Shown here: piece after piece, positions 32,013-43,758 of the stretch
Numbering within the stretch: position 1 is the first letter of the stretch
How the letters are laid out: each line of letters opens with the position of its first letter
Assembly (NCBI GenBank): GCA_964030475.1
Contig: CAXIPT010000001.1
Location: forward strand, 2,420,449-2,484,448
DNA: 64,000 bases
Reading direction: 5' to 3'
Source of the DNA: Tethya wilhelma
Taxonomy: Eukaryota > Porifera > Demospongiae > Tethyida > Tethyidae
The notes under the pieces: generated by a model
Seen by the model: the letters and a program-made list of their open reading frames with translations, nothing else
Database searches by the model: none
Told to the model about the DNA's origin: nothing
Position numbers and translations under genes: made by a program

Positions 32013-35000
32013 CATGTGGCAAATACGTGCTACTGTCTCCAAAATTTTACCAAGAAAGTGTCTGGTTCCTTCAAGTTTTCAGCTCAGGTTCTCTAGCTCT
32101 ACTTCAAGTCTGGTCAGTGATGCTGAACTTCAGAAAGAGTTACCCTCAAGTGCACAGGTTGTAATATGTGGAGGAGGAGTGGTTGGTGCTTCTGTGGCTT
32201 ATCACTTACCTAAAGTTGGGATCAAAGATGTGGTACTGCTAGAGCAAGGAAGGTAGGAGCATATAAAAAAACAATATTAAGAGGTTAGAAGGGTATATAA
32301 TAATATTATACTAATTTATAATTTAGCATTAACTGCTGTCAAATAAGCATTCAAATTTTGTGCAGGTTGAGTTGTGGCACTACTTGGCATGCAGCTGGTC
32401 TGTTGGGTTCTATTCGAGGCACTCGACCATACACAAATATTGTGCGTTACTCTAATCAACTTTATTCTTCACTCGAAGAAGAGACGGGACTAGGAACTGG
32501 TCAGTTAAACATAATAATAATAATAATTATTGTCACTTTACAAATTTTTATGGGTAGGTTTCAAGCAGACTAGTACAATGATGCTTGCCCAAAAAAAAGA
32601 CCGCCTGAAAGCTTTAAGACGAACTCAAGCTGTTGGGAGGTATGTACCTTTATAGCTGTGTGAATGTAGATCTAGCAATCTCCCCTTCTTATGATGATCA
32701 TGTGATGTGCACTTAAACCCACAGAAGCTGTAGAGTAGAATCAAAAATGATAACTCCTAAGGAAGTGGAAAAAATTTGTCCAATACTGAGGACTGATGAC
32801 ATTATCGTAAGAATTCCTTTTAAATTGCTTCCAATTCTTGTTACTATTATTGTATGCCGTTTTGCTCATTAAAGGGAGCATTGTACATTCCAAATGACAT
32901 ATCATCAGGCAGTCCAAGTGATATTTGTCAATCTCTGGCAAAAGGAGCAACACAGCAAGGTTTTATAATCTAGTATTCACTTAAAATGCCCAATTATGAT
33001 AAATATTGTTCTCTTTTAGGTGTTCAGTTGTTTGAAGGTGTTTGTGTGCAGGGTGTGGAGGTGAAGAATGGGAGGGTGGCTGGAGTGAACACCGATCATG
33101 GTCACATTGACTGTGAGATATTTGTCAACTGTGCAGGACAGGTCAGCAGATAACATGGACAAAAATATAAGGCATTGACTTATTATTGTTTTGCTATACT
33201 TATTGTATTATCACTTATTATAATACAATAAGTATAGCAAATCAATAATAAGTCAATTTTATGTTTGTTTTGTTAATNGGATGTTTTGATTTGTATGTGC
33301 ATGTATAGATTCAAAACTATTTTGTTGCTGCTGGTATGAACTCAGGTGGTATTGCTAGTGCTGGAGGCTTTGGCAAAGCTCTGGCAGAATGGATTGTTGC
33401 TGGTACTGTGATGTTTACTATCCAAATTTCTTTTTTTTTTTTCTGATCCTTTACTAATAATTTTTCTTTTTAGGTGAACCTCCTTTTGACATGTGGAAGT
33501 TTGATATTGCTAGGTTCAGTAGTCACCAAGCGAACAGGGTCTACCTCAATGACAGAAGTAGAGAGTCTTTGTGTATGCATTATTTCATTCCGTGGCCCCA
33601 CTGGGAGTGGACAACTTGCCGTGGTATCAAGAAAACTCCATTCCACTCAAGGAACGAGTCAGCTGGTGCTAGCTTTGGGTGTGTGTACGGTTGGGAGAGA
33701 CCCAACTGGTTTGCTACGAGTGAAGGGGGTATGTGGTTTAGTTTGCTTTTGTTGAATAAGTTCTATTGCAATTTCATTGTTATTATTGACTTACAGAATC
33801 TCGTGAAAATGAGCACACATTTGGAATACCAAACTGGTTTGAGAATGTGAAGAAAGAGCATCTTGCTTGTCGGACCAATGTAGCACTGTTTGACATGAGC
33901 CCATTTGCCAAGCTTGAAGTCAAGGTGCATTCATGTGACATACTTTTTCATAGCCTATTATGTATTTCTATCCTATCTTCATCCTTCATCCTTCATCCTT
34001 GTCAGGGTCCCAATGCTGAAGTTGCAATGCAGATGTTGTGCTCCAACAATGTGGCTGTTTCACCTGGGAAGGTGGTCTATACTGCAATGTTGAACAAGCA
34101 AGGTGGCTTCCAGACTGACTGTACTGTCACGAGACTATCCCAAAACAAGTTAGAGCTGAAAATATGACCTAGCTAGTACTAAACTTATATTCTTGTCTGT
34201 ACAGGTACCTAGCCATTTGCCCATCAGCCCAGGCCACTCATGTAGCAGCCTGGATTGATCGTCACCTCCCACCATCTGTAGGTTTGAGTGATGTGAGCAC
34301 ACAGTACTGTGTGTTGGCAGTAATGGGACCTCGTTCAAGAGACCTGCTCCAGAAGACCACAAGAACACCTCTTGATAACGGGAGCTTCCCCTTTGCTACT
34401 TCTCAAGTATGTAGGCTTTATTTAGTCAAAGATGTGACTAACTTTGTCATTTGTAATCAGGTTATTGATGTAGGCTACGCTACTGGTGTGCGTGCAATCA
34501 GGATCACCTACATGGGAGAGCTGGGGTGGGAATTACACATTCCAACTGAGGTATGTGTACGTCATAAAATCATGATCACGAATCCCCTTCATTTTGTTGG
34601 CAGTTGTTTTTTGCAGGTTAATTAACTAAAGGTTATATTTTTCGTTTTCTAGTATGCTCTCCACATATATGATCACCTATTATCAATTGGAGCTGAGTTT
34701 GATTTGAGACTAGCTGGAGCCTATGCAATGGACAGTCTGAGAATAGAGAAGGCCTTCAGACACTGGGGACATGAGTTGGACACTGAGACAACACCTTGGG
34801 AAGCCGGACTAGGATTTGCTGTGGACATGAAGAAGGTATACATACCGTATAGTGGGAAAGTTTCACAGGGGGTTAACTTTTGCAGTTTTAGCAGATCACG
34901 GTCCATCCGTGTAATTCTCCATAATGTACATACTGTATAAGCATTCCATAACTCACCTGCGAAAGTTAAAATGTAAAAATGTTTGACGAGAAACATTTGC

Positions 35001-35441
35001 AAAATTTAGAACTGCAAAACTTTCCTACTATACATGCAGTAGCTAGTGCGAATCATTCATCTTATCTGTGTTGGCAACATCATTTTCTTCCAGGATAATT
35101 TCATTGGTCGGGATGTTCTGGTTAAGCAGCAAGAGGAAGGAGTGAGACAACAGCTTGGCATCTTTGCTGTGGACATTCCTAAAGAGTGTGACACTCTTCC
35201 CTGGGGAAATGAGACCATTTATCGCAATGGTGAATACACTGGCTATGTCACATCAGCAGCCTATGGTCACTATGTTGACAAAATGGTGTGCCTTGGATAT
35301 GTTAGCAATGGAGACAAGGCAGTTTCAGCAAGCTACCTCAAGAATGGACAATATGAGATTGATATTGATGGGAAATGTTGGCCAGCAGAGATCAGCTTGA
35401 AATCATTATATGATCCTGCTTCTTTGAGAGTAAAAATGTAG
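32013..35441 (+). CDS. PDPR/DMGDH-family flavoprotein, copy C, four exons shorter than copy A
   Basis: Starts [17 protein letters not shown] and carries the same FAD and GTTWHAAGLLGS motifs. The exon ending IFVNCAGQ (33141) is followed by the exon IQNYFVAAGMNSGG (33309). The four exons between them in copy A (26612-26705, 26805-26978, 27072-27196 and their linker region) are absent here, apart from intron remnants. Both flanking exons are phase 0, so the frame is kept and a protein lacking roughly 130 residues of the FAD domain could be made. A 36-bp inverted repeat and a single N lie at the deletion point, so an assembly fault is possible. The end reads SLYDPASLRVKM. Confidence 0.8.
33175..33256. 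repeat. 36-bp near-perfect inverted repeat at the exon-loss point of copy C
   Basis: 33175-33210 and 33221-33256 are complementary with one mismatch and a 10-bp spacer. A single N follows at 33278. Not present in copy A. Confidence 0.9.
34843..35036. mobile_element. About 194-bp palindromic MITE in the last intron of copy C
   Basis: TACCGTATAGTGGGAAAG at the left is matched by CTTTCCTACTATAC at the right; arms carry GTTAACTTTTGCAG / GAAAGTTAAAATG motifs. Copies A and B have a short intron of about 55 bp here, so the insertion is specific to copy C. Confidence 0.75.
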
Positions 35442-35622
35442 GGATGTTATTTTTTTGCTTGCAGCTGGGACGTTCTATGAGTATAATATTTTTGTATTGT
35501 TACCCTTTCAACCTTTATATTTTGTGTGCAACAGCTCTATGAAAAGCTCTATGGCTTAAAGTGCAAAGTACAGTAGACGGTACATATAACGACCCTTACC
35601 TTATACCGAATACCCTGACAAA

Positions 35623-37752
35623 ATGGAGGCTTCAAATAAGCGTCAGACCAAAGCAAGAGGAATAATTGAGGATGTAAGACTGTAACTTTGTAAGGAAACA
35701 ATTGAGATGTAAAGTTTGACCATAGACATGTTTGATTCTTTTTTTCACTGCAGGTTTTTCGACGTGCAGACAAGAATGGTGAGCTTGTTTGCACCATGTC
35801 TGAAACATAACTTACACAAATTTATTAATACCATCACCACATGCACAGATGATGGTTCTCTTTCTCTGGAAGAGTTTCAAACATTCTTTGCTGATGGAAT
35901 GCTGACAAGCACACAGCTTGAAGAGCTTTTCAGAGAAATTGATACACACAAGACCAAGTGAGCAAAGCATCACATTTGAAAGTTGTGCTGAGTAACTTGA
36001 TTTATGTTTTATAATATCACAGTAATCTGGATACTTCAGAATTATGTGGTGAGTCTTCTAACATGGTATTAATTATACATGTGTGTATAGGCGTATGTAT
36101 TACACTAATCCTGTATTTTTTATTTATTTTATATTTATTTATAATTTATTTATGTACATTCAGAATACTTTGCCAAGTACTGGGGTCCATTTGAAGAGAT
36201 CTTTGCCACTCTGGATGACCTAGGTACTTCCATTACTCAAGCAGTCCATGCCACAGCAGAGGTACACAAGTCCTACATGCTCATTGTAGTACCACTATTA
36301 TTTGGGGGACTTTTCTTTGACCATGTAGAAATACAGTGAGCAGACACCAATGGAACAGTTTGCCACAAGGTTTCTACTGAAAGAGGTATCTTGTCTATAT
36401 ATAATAATTTATGTAGTGCTGCTTGATGTGTGCATCCCTTTTAACTTGTCTGTCCTCTTTCTTATTACTTTTATAGACTCTGAACCACATGTCTCATCTT
36501 CAAATCCCTTTGGACTCAGCAGTCGATAAACTAGAAGAAGAGTAAGTACATTGAGCTGGATTGCTTGGCTTAGCTATATAGACAGACCAATCAATGGGAC
36601 TTTACAAATACAGCATCGTTCCCGCGCCCGAGTCCCACTTAGATACATAATGATAGCGTGGGAGTGAGGCTGCAATAATGAATTATCTATGATAATGAAA
36701 GGGTACTTTCCCCATAAGCAGTTATGAAAATTGATGTCATGTGATTGAAACACAATCCCTTGGTGTATAGTAAACCCATGGAGCATGTCCCAGTTGACGT
36801 ACTCACTAAGAACACTGGAGTGGTGAAGCCTCGCTGGCAGCAGAAGGTACAGAGGAGCAGATCTACTGATCAGTATGATGGAGGTTAGTCTGTAACTAAT
36901 ACGTACTGTGAGTGTGTCGATTGTGACACAATGGTGTATTTACAGTGGGTAGATCTATTGGAGGTGAGGTTGGAAGACTTGCTGAGCTCATCGACAAACT
37001 CGAAAATAAGGTTTGATGATTTTGTTGCGACCATTGTACAACTGTTAACATGATGGTGTACTTCCACTTGACCCGCAGGTCCAGCTGAACCCAGTGGAAG
37101 AGGAGCAAGTAGCCCCAAGCACTAAGAACACAGTATGCCTCCCTGTCTCTAGCTTCTTTTATCCGTTCTCCTTTCAGCTTGAGTTATGTGTTGCTTGCCT
37201 TGATCTTTGCAGGTGATAGTGGTCTCTCGTGACATGACAACCAGCGAAGAACTTGTAAAGGATTTCTTACAAAGTGTGAAGCTCTACACAGAGGCAATAT
37301 ACACTCAAGAAGGGATTCTACAGTAATGAAAATTGATTAATGTATGTAGTCACTTGTACTCAGTCCTACATGCACACACACACACACACACACATATAGT
37401 ATAATGGTGCGTTCGTACAGTGGAACGTATCGGTATACGATCTTTGAAGTATGGGAAGACAACGAAAGCTTGCAGAGGTACACACACACATATATATATA
37501 TAAATTCGTGTAATTCTAATATTGAAAGTAATAGTTTTTCCATTCTTTTACAGGCACTATACCTCAAAGGCCAGCAAAATATTTAGACGAGCTTGTATTG
37601 ACCAACTAGTGGGTCCAGAAGATTGCAAGATGATAAACTTACCTGGTATGACACAAAATGATGAAGCTAAAACTCTATGTAACTATTCTTTGATTTTGAA
37701 TGCAGTATCATGGTGGCCAGAGCAGAGTGATGAGAAAGGACAACTTGTATAA
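35623..37752 (+). CDS. NECAB: NECAB (N-terminal EF-hand calcium-binding protein)
   Basis: Calcium-binding regulator described mostly from neurons. About 14 small exons from 35623-35673 to 37706-37752 join in phase. The EF-hand loop [13 protein letters not shown] spans exons 2 and 3, followed by [21 protein letters not shown], a second, weaker hand. Then come [15 protein letters not shown], a coiled coil ([13 protein letters not shown]) and a C-terminal antibiotic-biosynthesis-monooxygenase-like domain ([31 protein letters not shown]). Domain order and exon-by-exon similarity match vertebrate NECAB1/2. Start chosen at the first ATG ([10 protein letters not shown]), because upstream sequence is non-coding. 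Confidence 0.93.
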
Positions 37753-38009
37753 AGGACGCAAAACAGAATGAGCTTACATAACTAGCTATGCATGCTATTA
37801 GGGTTTATAATTTTCGTTTATGGTTATGTGTTAGTGTAGTGTACGAAAATAAATAGTCTGATGCATGTACGTAGTTAATTGTACCATAATTATCTGTGAT
37901 TGTGGTTTCACATTCTATATAATTTAATTTTTGTCGTGATATTTGTGGGTACGTGGTATGCGTAGTGGGTCCAGTGGAACAGACAACTGGCTCCAGCCAG
38001 CATCCATGG

Positions 38010-41000
38010 ATGCATGATAGATTCGATTCAAGAATGGATAGAACCACTGCTAATAAAAGTGTGCTGTACAATGACCCCGACGTATTTCGTAAGCGATGTC
38101 AAGTTGAAATGTTGGAGTACTTGAATCTGGAGTACATATTGCCACATTTGATGACTGCTGGACTACTAACACCAATAGAATTGGAGCATCTTTCAAACCA
38201 GTGTTTCCTATCTAAACATTTGCGCGTACTAAAGCTAACTAGGATACTCTCATCCAAAGGGGAATCTTGTGTCGAAAAATTTCTAGAATGTCTTGAGAAA
38301 GAAACAGCTCATAGGGGTCATGGCACATTATTGGAGAAAATAAATAGCAAGCTACTCTGTTCTTCTAACTCTCATCCTTTGTCTGCGGCACCAAATGAGA
38401 AATCCCATGCCCAGTGGGACCCATACTGTGGCTTAGGTATATCAAGCATGTACTCTTGGCTATTACCATACATAATAATTTGCTACATTGCGTAATAAAT
38501 CCTGATTCCTAGACCGACTTTTATTATTGATTACAGGGGTGAAACGAAAACTAGCAGATGATTCTGGTGGTGGCTCCTCATCAAAGCGATTGGCCTCAGG
38601 TCAGATTTACTTAATAATCTACACCACCAAATCATGTTGTTCCCACCGTCTACATGTCTGTGACGGCAGAACCATGGTAGTTGAGGGTATAGTAATAGCC
38701 TCATTCCCAGGCTCCTGGAATGAAGTTTCGAAGAAAATATTCAACAAGACTTCGAAGCTAGCCAAGCTATAGTTAAGATTACTCACTTGTTAATTTTTCA
38801 TGATTAATGATAGAAAATGAGGTCTGTAGATTATTTTTTACAAGGCACATCATTATCTATTCAGCTGCAGATGATTCATTGCAACTTGGCATTATTCATG
38901 AACTGTGTGTCAAAGATATAGCACTTGAGGTACTAATTCCACATCTGAACAATCAGGATCTTTTGACTGCTAGTGAGGAGGAATATCTCTTGAATACTCA
39001 GTTGATGAAAGATGACAGGATTACAGCTTTGCTGAACTTCATCAGCAAGAGAGATGATGGGTTTTCTAAATTTGTGACGGCTATTGGAAGGGAGAAATCC
39101 CACAGTGGCCACCAGAGTCTATACACAGCCTTGAATTGGGATAGTGTGGAAGTTGGTAAGAGAATTATTTTCAATACGACGATGGCCTTTAAGCTAGGGT
39201 AGCCTCATTCCTTTGACCATAACCTTATAGACCCGTTGCACGTGACGTCACAGGTCACATGACATAAGAAAAGTCAGCCATCTTGGAGAACAATTTTGTA
39301 CAGCGAGTATGGGAAGATAACAAAGAATCGTTTTTGTTGCTCTTAGCCCAGTCTGTTGTAACTTCTAACTTAGAAATTTAGTATAGGCTAATAGTTAGAC
39401 AAAATATATTGAAAAATCAGAACTTTTGCAGCAGCTGCTACGAAGATCGTAATATAACTGCCCATCTCTTGTCCTCCAATGGGCGGGGCTTATCTCCGTA
39501 TACTCGAAATTTTTTCCGTAAATTTTTTGTAATTTTATTTTTTGAGCATGTGATGCTTGTACTTGCAACGGGTCTATACTCATGGACCAGTGAGTGTAAG
39601 GTCAAAAGGGAGAGTACCATAATTATGTTTGAATGTAAGGTCAAAGGGGAGAGTCTGGGAAGAGGCTAAAGATAGGGTGCACCATGTTACATATACAGGT
39701 CCTTATTGGCTTATTAGAATATTGGTACAAACCATAATGATAACAAACTTGTTCCCAGGCTCCTCCCTGTGAATACTGTACTGTCCAATGTCATGTACAC
39801 AACACATGCATGTGGTTGTTGTTCACATTAGATGGTTTACAACTACACCCTGCAAGATTGTCTGAAACTTTTGAGTGCTACCAAACAAGTACCAACTGGA
39901 CCGAGTCAAAGAAATTCATACCACAAGAACTAATTGGTATACAATCAATGCATAATCCTCAACCAATGTTGTTTTTAGAGTATGAACACTATCTTCGAAA
40001 GTACTACATGAGCAAAGATGTTCTTGAGGATCCCGGCAAATGGAGGCCAACCACAACTAAGAAATACATCAACCTCGCACTAATCGAAAAGGGGGAAGTA
40101 AACAAGACTGAAGCAGATGAGTACACTCAAGCAACGATCCATGGCAACATAGATGACATTATGAAACAAAAGAAGCACATGGAACTAAGAGAGGTTGCAT
40201 TACCAAACCGTGATGGTGAACCTAGCCCCCGATTCATCCTCGTTGAAGGAGCTCCAGGTGTAGGAAAGACGACCTTCTCTTGGGAACTGCCAAAGCAATG
40301 GGCAAATAGAAGTGTTCTACAGCAATTCAGGTTGGTTATTCTTTTAAGATTACGAGAGAAAAGAGTACAAGAAATGAAGTCTGTGTCTGATATATTTTTC
40401 TACTCGAACCTGGATGTACAACAACATGTTGCTAGAGAAGTGGAACGAACACATGGTAATGGTGTTCTTCTTATTCTTGAAGGCTTTGATGAACTACCTG
40501 TGGCAAAACGAGACGATGAGTTCATTCTCTTTCAAATCATAACAGGAGAGGTGCTTCCAGAAGCAAGCATACTTGTTACCACTCGTCATTCAGCCAGTGA
40601 TTATCTCATTCAACATTTCCCTGAACCAAATCAACATATAGAGATTGTTGGCTTCACAAAGCAAAACATTGAATCGTACTATGAGAGCGTGATGATAAGA
40701 GGAACTAGAATGTTTGATGCGTTCAAACAATATTTAAGCCTCTACCCACATATACACAGTGCGATGTATGTTCCACTTCATTGTGCCTTTGTTGTAGAAG
40801 TATACATGAACAGTTTTCGTTCAAAGACAACAGATGAATACGTGTCTACAGTACCGAAAACAATCACAGAGTTGTACTACTCCTTGGCAAAATGTCTGCT
40901 CCTTCGTTATCTCAAGAATCATAAGAAATATGGGAGTAGGAGCTTCCGTATATGAACTTTCAGTGATCTTCCAAAAAAAGTGCTAGAGCAGTTCCATGTG

Positions 41001-42335
41001 ATTTGCAAAATGGCATACCATGGTTTGCTAGATGACCAAGTGATCTTTACCGACAGTGATGTACCACAACGGTTTGATACTCTTGAACTGATGCAAGCCA
41101 TTCCAGAACTTTTCATTGATGAAGGTACAGTGGTTTCATACAATTTCATTCACTTGACTCTTCAGGAATTCTTAGCTGCCTGCCATGTTCACTCCCTTGA
41201 TTCACTGACTAGATGGATTGAAGAATTTCAACAGTTCAAAAACAATGGAAGAATGAAAGCAATGCTTAGATTTTTGGCAGGCTTGACTGGGTTATATGGA
41301 ATGCGTAAAAAAACTATCCGAGAACTAATATTTCTTAAGGGTACAAAAGAAATCACAGTTGATGGACTTCATTGGCTGTTCGAAGCACAACTTAAAGAAG
41401 TTAGCTTCGCTGCTTCAGTTCTTGGCTCATCAGAGGTGAAGATAGACTGCACTTGGTCTACAGTGAGCCAATTTGACTGCTTTGTGCTTGGCTACTGTAT
41501 TGCAAGAAGCAAATGTAAATGGAGGCTTGAATTGTGCGAGTGTGATATTGATGACGATGGAATGATTGTTCTTGCAGATTCTATTAAGGCTAACAAAGAT
41601 GCCAACTTCAATGTTGGATCCATATCAGCCTTACGCCTACGGGGAAATGGTATCTCTTCTGCAGCTTTCTCTTACTTTCTACAAACAACACCCCAATCAC
41701 TATTTGCTGAGTTGAAAGAGCTAGAGCTGGGAAATAATAAAATTAGCTCTGAATCATGTGATGTTGTTGCACGACAAGTAATGACAAACATAATGCCTAA
41801 GCTAGAAACTGTCAGCCTGAGTGGAAACCATCTTGGAAGAGGAGGTGCCATAAAACTTTTGCAAGCAATGCTAACACTTCAGTCAAGAAAGCTTCTGTCT
41901 CTGTTTAATACTAAAGTGGGTACAGAAGAAACTAGTCTTGTTGCTGAGCTTCTTGAAAATCCACCTGGATGTGAAGTTGTCTATTTAGGAGGGACAATAG
42001 TCTCCACTGAGACTACAGAACGAATCTTACGTAGCCTTCTGAGCGAATCATCTAGCACTCGTGAACTTTACATTGGGGGAGCTAAATTAACTCCAAATGC
42101 AATTCTTCTGCTTACTGAAGTTCTAAGTAAAAATAGAAAACTAGAGGTTATTGATCTCAGATACTGTGGCATCAATGAGCAAGGTGGGAAAGACATTTTG
42201 CAGGCCCTGAGCAAAAACACTGAACTTAAAGACATCATGATAACTAAGGGCAATATTCTTGGAAAAGAAGAAGCAGCAGCTATAAATAGTCTGTTTCCAC
42301 AAGAAGACTTCCAAGGTGTTGACTTACGCGCGTAA
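38010..42335 (+). CDS. NLR-type receptor: CARD-CARD-NACHT-LRR, with an in-frame TGA
   Basis: Predicted cytosolic immune sensor. Exon 38010-38436 encodes a death-fold domain, best read as CARD (FLECLEKETAHRGHGTLLEKI-type end). A short exon 38537-38599 gives a basic linker (GVKRKLADD). Exon 38871-39155 encodes a second CARD-like domain (FSKFVTAIGREKSHSGHQSL). The large exon 39832-42335 encodes NACHT: Walker A VEGAPGVGKTTFSWEL, Walker B LLILEGFDELP, a sensor-type LVTTRH, then winged-helix/superhelical sequence (YNFIHLTLQEFLAACH) and about 8 leucine-rich repeats (LKELELGNNKIS, LETVSLSGNHLG, LEVIDLRYCGINEQGG). At 40953-40955 the frame is cut by one TGA between FRI and TFSDLPKKVLEQF; reading stays in the same frame on both sides. 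The protein would end before the LRRs unless the stop is an error or is read through. Confidence 0.85.
39200..39668. mobile_element. 469-bp element with TAGCCT...AGGCTA ends in an NLR intron
   Basis: Begins TAGCCTCATTCCTTTGACC and ends GGTCAAAGGGGAGAGTCTGG...AGGCTA. Inner arms share TATAGACCCGTTGCA with its complement at about 39567-39583. The CTTTGACCTTA block links it to the MARCH6-intron element at 16316. Confidence 0.65.
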
Positions 42336-42453
42336 TGTCGTAATGCGCATGCTCAGTACGAAGTCAAGGACGCTCGCTAGGCGCTATCACTTCATGGGGT
42401 CCAGAAAATGACTAACCAATGGTAGCTTCCCTGATCACTTTCCACCATTAGAA

Positions 42454-43628
42454 ATGAAAAGGCAGAGTGTAAACTACGTAGACGACGGCCATCATCGCTA
42501 CACCCCCCAAAGACTTCACCGAAGACAACTCAACAGACTCACTACAATCCGCCTCGCAGAAGAAAAGCCAATAGTGAGATCGCCGCGGCCTCAGAATTTC
42601 AATCGGGAACTTCTTACCATCAGCAAGGCATATGCAGCAACTACCCCGAATAACAGGAAAGAAAATAATAATCCAGCTCTGCAGGGAACATGGCCAGGTA
42701 TTTCAACCACTAGAAAGGCCACAGAGGAGTCTGCACTTCCCATACCAAAGTTCCAAGTACCGCAGACAACACTGGAAGTGCACGCAGATCCTGTGAGATA
42801 CAGGGTGAAGAGGACCAACCCAGAGCCACACGTGTGGCAGTGCTATGCTCGTGAGTGGGATATGATGCAACTGCGTTGTCGAATGGGCCCAGCCACAAAG
42901 GCAGGCCTCAACTTGTACGTAGGTCCATGTACGCAATATGTACCTCTACACAGATCCTTCCACAATGTCTGTGTCACGTATTTCCATGCAGGCCAAAAAT
43001 CTCAAAAAACTCATCAATTGTACAGTGCAAGACACAACCACCAGCTTCCATGTGAGATAAAGATTAATTTATAGTAACTGGTGTATATATATATATAAAC
43101 TGAGATAATTACAAGAATATTTTTTCAGTAAAAAGCCAGTCACATGTGCCTGTAACAACATCAAGAGAGCTACTCAAGACAACCACTACCATGAAGAACT
43201 TTTGTAAGTGTAACAAATTTTGTGACATCAAAATAATAATAATTATTATTAAAACACAATGGCTGCATACAAATACACACACACAGTGCACGTCCAATGC
43301 CTGGATACGGAGGATTTGTCCCACGAAATGCAGTCGAGCCTGAACCCATCACGGATGAAGACTGTATCACTTCCAACATGTGCAGTACAGCCGGAAGAAC
43401 TTACAGGTGCTGTGCTCTAGTCTACTATGAAACAAGCACATACCTGTGCAGTGTGCACACATAATGTATAAATTATTGAGTGACACGTGCTCTGGCATAA
43501 TATACTTTGTACAGGGGCTTTCCAGGGTCAGAGTACACTTACAGAGAGATGGCATTTGCTCACAATGGACCTCTATCAAAGACTGTTACTCTCACCTATC
43601 CTTTCAACCCTTTCAACAAGGTTGAGTG
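42454..43628 (+). CDS. Small basic protein with a PMPGYGGFVPR motif (possible ciliary microtubule protein)
   Basis: First exon 42454 to about 42850 starts MKRQSVNYVDDGHHRY and is rich in Arg, Asn and Pro. Downstream exons include 43287-43406 (ARPMPGYGGFVPRNAVEPEP) and 43515-43628 (GFPGSEYTYREMAF...TLTYPFNPFNKVE, stop). GYxGxxP motifs followed by short Pro/Tyr segments are typical of sperm or ciliary microtubule inner proteins, so that role is a reasonable guess, not a family assignment. The phase between exon 1 (donor near 42851) and the middle exons (about 42993-43052 and 43129-43202) did not resolve cleanly by hand. Confidence 0.6.
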
Positions 43629-43758
43629 AAGAACTTACTTTGTGTACAAATTAACAACTTACAAGATGGGAAAAAAATCATCTATATATATATGAATTTT
43701 TGTTCTAATAAATAAATATATAAATGTTTATTTCTTTCTGTTAAAAAATGGCTGTTAC

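Noticed and set aside
39409..39669. Open frame in the NLR intron near 39409-39669
   Set aside because: It overlaps the palindromic element and has no family resemblance or splice fit.
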